NCBI RefSeq assembly: GCF_000764305.2
Contig: NW_025946912.1
Coordinates: forward strand, 62,001 to 126,000
DNA from: Hyalella azteca
Taxonomy: Eukaryota; Arthropoda; Malacostraca; Amphipoda; Hyalellidae
Direction of reading: 5' to 3'
DNA: 64,000 nt
Part shown: in pieces, positions 61,630-64,000 of the stretch
Layout of the letters: every line of letters starts with the position of its first letter
How positions within the stretch are numbered: position 1 is the first letter of the stretch
Translations under genes and position numbers: made by a program
The notes under the pieces: model-generated
What the model saw: the letters and a program-made list of their open reading frames with translations, nothing else
Told to the model about the DNA's origin: nothing
Databases searched by the model: none

Positions 61630-62421
61630 GGCCCGTTCACACTAGGAGCAACAAACGGGCGTCAAGCGCCTCATCGCCCCTCTACGTGCGCTTCTTGTGG
61701 GCAACGCAGCGATTGACGAGCTAGCGATTCACGGTTGCTCTGCCTCATGCAACACAAGCGCCGCACTCAGTGGACGGCTGTCCGTGGTCTGGCGAGGTTG
61801 TCTGTATACGCTGGTCCTTCACTGTGGCAACTAGCGTCACACTTGTTTGGACTCGCTCTCTAGTAGAGAGGCTAATTGATGTGTGTAGAGACCATGAATG
61901 CCTGTACAGTTCAGTCAAAGTAGAATAAAAGTCGAAATGCAAAATAACAAGCTCTGGTGAGAATAGTTGAAGTTTTAAGAAACTTTTGTGTACAAGTCAC
62001 TATTGACGAGGTTCGCAAGGAAATTCATACGTTGCGTTCGCAATTCCATCGTGAAAGGAATTTCATTGCAAGTGAATTCCATCTCAATTCTATCATCCTG
62101 CTTCTGAATGAGTGGCATTATTTTCTTTAGCAGACTGTCAAACAAGTCCACTGGCAGTCTAGTATAATTTTGAAAGTCTGATGCATTCGGAACTGATAAT
62201 TCTTTATAAATGTAATTGTGTAAGCCCCCTCTCTTCTTTACAACCATTTTTTCACCCAAATACGGTGACGCCTACATATTTTCTTAACAGCAGCACACCC
62301 GATAATAATGGCCCACAGATCAAATTCGGACACATCCATCCTCACTAACTTCAAACTGGCAATTAATATTCAAAGCGCGCGGTCTCGAGCTACCGCGTAC
62401 AGAAATAAGTGTGAACGGGTG
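61630..62421 (-). mobile_element. Decayed Harbinger-type transposon fragment
   Basis: The minus strand (61975-62259) encodes VVKKRGGLHNYIYKEL, DFQNYTRLPVDLFDSLLKKI and MPLIQKQD, which match the N-terminal part of HARBI1-like transposases (F..L..EL..D...F.NY.RM....FD.LL....P.I.KQ). The left end GGCCCGTTCACAC and the right GTGTGAACGGGT are inverted. The catalytic nuclease part is missing, so this is an internally deleted copy. Confidence 0.7.
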
Positions 62422-62639
62422 TGGGCGGTAAGGCGCTGCAGCAAGCGCCTGTTGAGCGGTTTTAACTACGGCGTAGAGCGATTGTAATGGTGGCTTACTT
62501 ATCATTAGCTCGCTGGTTCATTTCCATGAAGGGGATTTGTACCTTTGGCTTTTAACATATAATCCCTTAGTCTACTCTGCCCTTTAGCAGGCTTACGCAC
62601 GGACAGGAGTATTTAACCTATTCACGCTAACCCGGCTCA

Positions 62640-64000
62640 CAACCTTCTTGCAGCTAATGACTGGCTCTACTTGCATTTTTGGACCGCCTTTCTAACTTCT
62701 TGCAGCCAATGAGGCTAGGTTAGGTCCGCTCAGGTTTGTTTTGGGTGGAGAAAGGTTGCTGCTCGTATAGGTTAGGCCTGCAGAGGTTAGGCCAGAGGAG
62801 CTTTGGCCAGATGCAGTATGGCCTCGTTTACCTTTGGCAAGCTTATTTTGTGGCTTTGGACATCCGGCGCTATGGCTTTGAGCACTTGACTTCATAGGCC
62901 GTTATGCACTCTAGCGTTCTTACGTATGGAAAAGAATATGAACTAAGTGTGAAGCATGGCAAAGCTGGCCTCCGGCATGCGCCCCAAGAGAAACACAAGT
63001 AATCCCAGACCTACACGATAACTTAGCCCGGGAGCGGTGAGGAAGAAAGGGCCAGTAGAGCCTAGAGGGGCGGCAGTTCACTAAGTCGAAGTCGGAAGTT
63101 CGTACGTTTGTTTGACGATTTGTACACAACACGTGCAGAACCTGAATCCGAATCGAATAAATTCTCACGAGCTAAAGATCACCGTTTGGTAGTTAGGAAT
63201 TTATATTCAAAATTTCGTTCGAATCTGTATAGTAGTTTGGAAGAAATTCTTTGATCACTGCGAATTTCGGCCCGTATCACCATATAACCACCGAATGAAG
63301 GTGAAATTTAAAATTTTTTCACGAGCTAAACATCACCGTTAAGTCTGTTCTAAGTTTTATCTAGCTGCGTTCATTAGTTTGGGAGATATTTCTTGATCAT
63401 TGAATTTGGATATTGGCCGTGAGACCAGCTGCGAGGGAGCGCAGCCGTGCACCACCAATTTTGTGCACCAATAAGCCCTGAATCGAACGCCTTGGATCTC
63501 TCCGGACCTACACCAATCAGCCGGGCACCACTCGGCTTCGTCCCCTTCCGGCCTTGACCACCACCTGCCGTGCACCACCCGGCCGCGGATTGAATCTGAC
63601 TTCCGGGCATCGTTAAATTACGTAATTTTACGCCCACCGCATCTGAGATTAGGTTTCAGATAGCATAGTTCTGTTCCAAAATTTATCGTCCTTCGACAAG
63701 CAGCCGTTCGACCGAGGGCTGGTTCGACCCACGGCCTAGATACGGACGACTTGAAGTGTTGAAGGCTACGTTCCGGAAGGCAGGAATCATGATGGTCCAT
63801 TACATCAAGGGCAGTGGTGGTCTTCGGCAGGCGACCCCAGCTGCGAGACGTACTGGCCACGAGTCCGGCCGTAAACGAGGTCCGAGCCTCCCTGAATTTC
63901 TAGTGCTAAAACACTTAAAAAACTGTAAAAAAATATATTGTTTTACTACATGGGGTTTTATTTGTGAAGTATACATTAGGGTTTAACATTTCTATTTTAA
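62640..64000. other. Intergenic with a 150-bp tandem duplication
   Basis: CACGAGCTAAAGATCACCGT at 63167-63186 recurs as CACGAGCTAAACATCACCGT at 63320-63339, with related flanks (AGTTTGG.AGAAATTCTTTGATCA). GGTTAGG-type doublets lie at 62708-62800. Open frames are not supported. Confidence 0.55.

Noticed and set aside
62700..62810. TTAGG-like doublets as an interstitial telomere
   Set aside because: Only isolated GGTTAGG doublets separated by unrelated sequence; too short to support.

Overview
Eukaryotic, AT-rich, intron-bearing DNA, most likely from an arthropod. The arthropod call rests on a cuticle-protein-like gene carrying a diverged RR-type chitin-binding segment, on the animal-type gene set, and on a landscape of small introns plus DNA transposons, CR1/L2-like LINE tails and a tRNA-derived SINE. 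I cannot name the species. There are no bacterial operons, CRISPR arrays or rRNA genes.

Four genes can be reconstructed exon by exon, with splice phases that agree at the junctions. (1) Minus strand, 1035-5517, open at the left edge: a MINDY4 (FAM188B)-like deubiquitinase; the Gln and Cys of its catalytic site are visible and the His exon lies outside the window. A likely further 5' exon is at 8211-8270, abutting a 23-bp minisatellite whose every unit carries a splice-donor-like sequence. (2) Minus strand, 13419-24409: a 12-exon, 2396-residue SYCP2/SYCP2L-like meiotic chromosome-axis protein with an N-terminal ARM-like plus PH-like module, a 5.3-kb exon of disordered sequence and a short helical C-terminus; two of its introns use GC donors. 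(3) Plus strand, 37307-45472: a five-exon, 174-residue UPF0047 (YjbQ family) protein. (4) Plus strand, 56968-60379: a secreted, Pro/Ser/His-rich 970-residue cuticle-like protein.

The 24.4-37.3 kb gap between the divergent SYCP2-like and UPF0047 genes is a transposon graveyard: a 1.74-kb TA-flanked inverted-repeat element with a mariner-like element nested in it, 3' ends of one LINE family in both orientations, a SINE and a diverged second copy, and several tandem-repeat families. The two large introns of the UPF0047 gene hold a 1.7-kb inverted-repeat element built from two tandem ~755-bp monomers, a 0.44-kb MITE, and a ~560-bp near-perfect hairpin. At 54125-55099 is a 975-bp hAT-type MITE with an exact 8-bp target duplication. 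A decayed Harbinger-type transposase fragment lies at 61.6-62.4 kb.

The genes show no sign of working in one pathway. The most notable item is the SYCP2-like gene, a long meiotic-axis candidate in an arthropod-like genome, with PP1-docking-like and SUMO-interaction-like motifs in its disordered part. All identities come from reading translated sequence against remembered family features; no database search was run.
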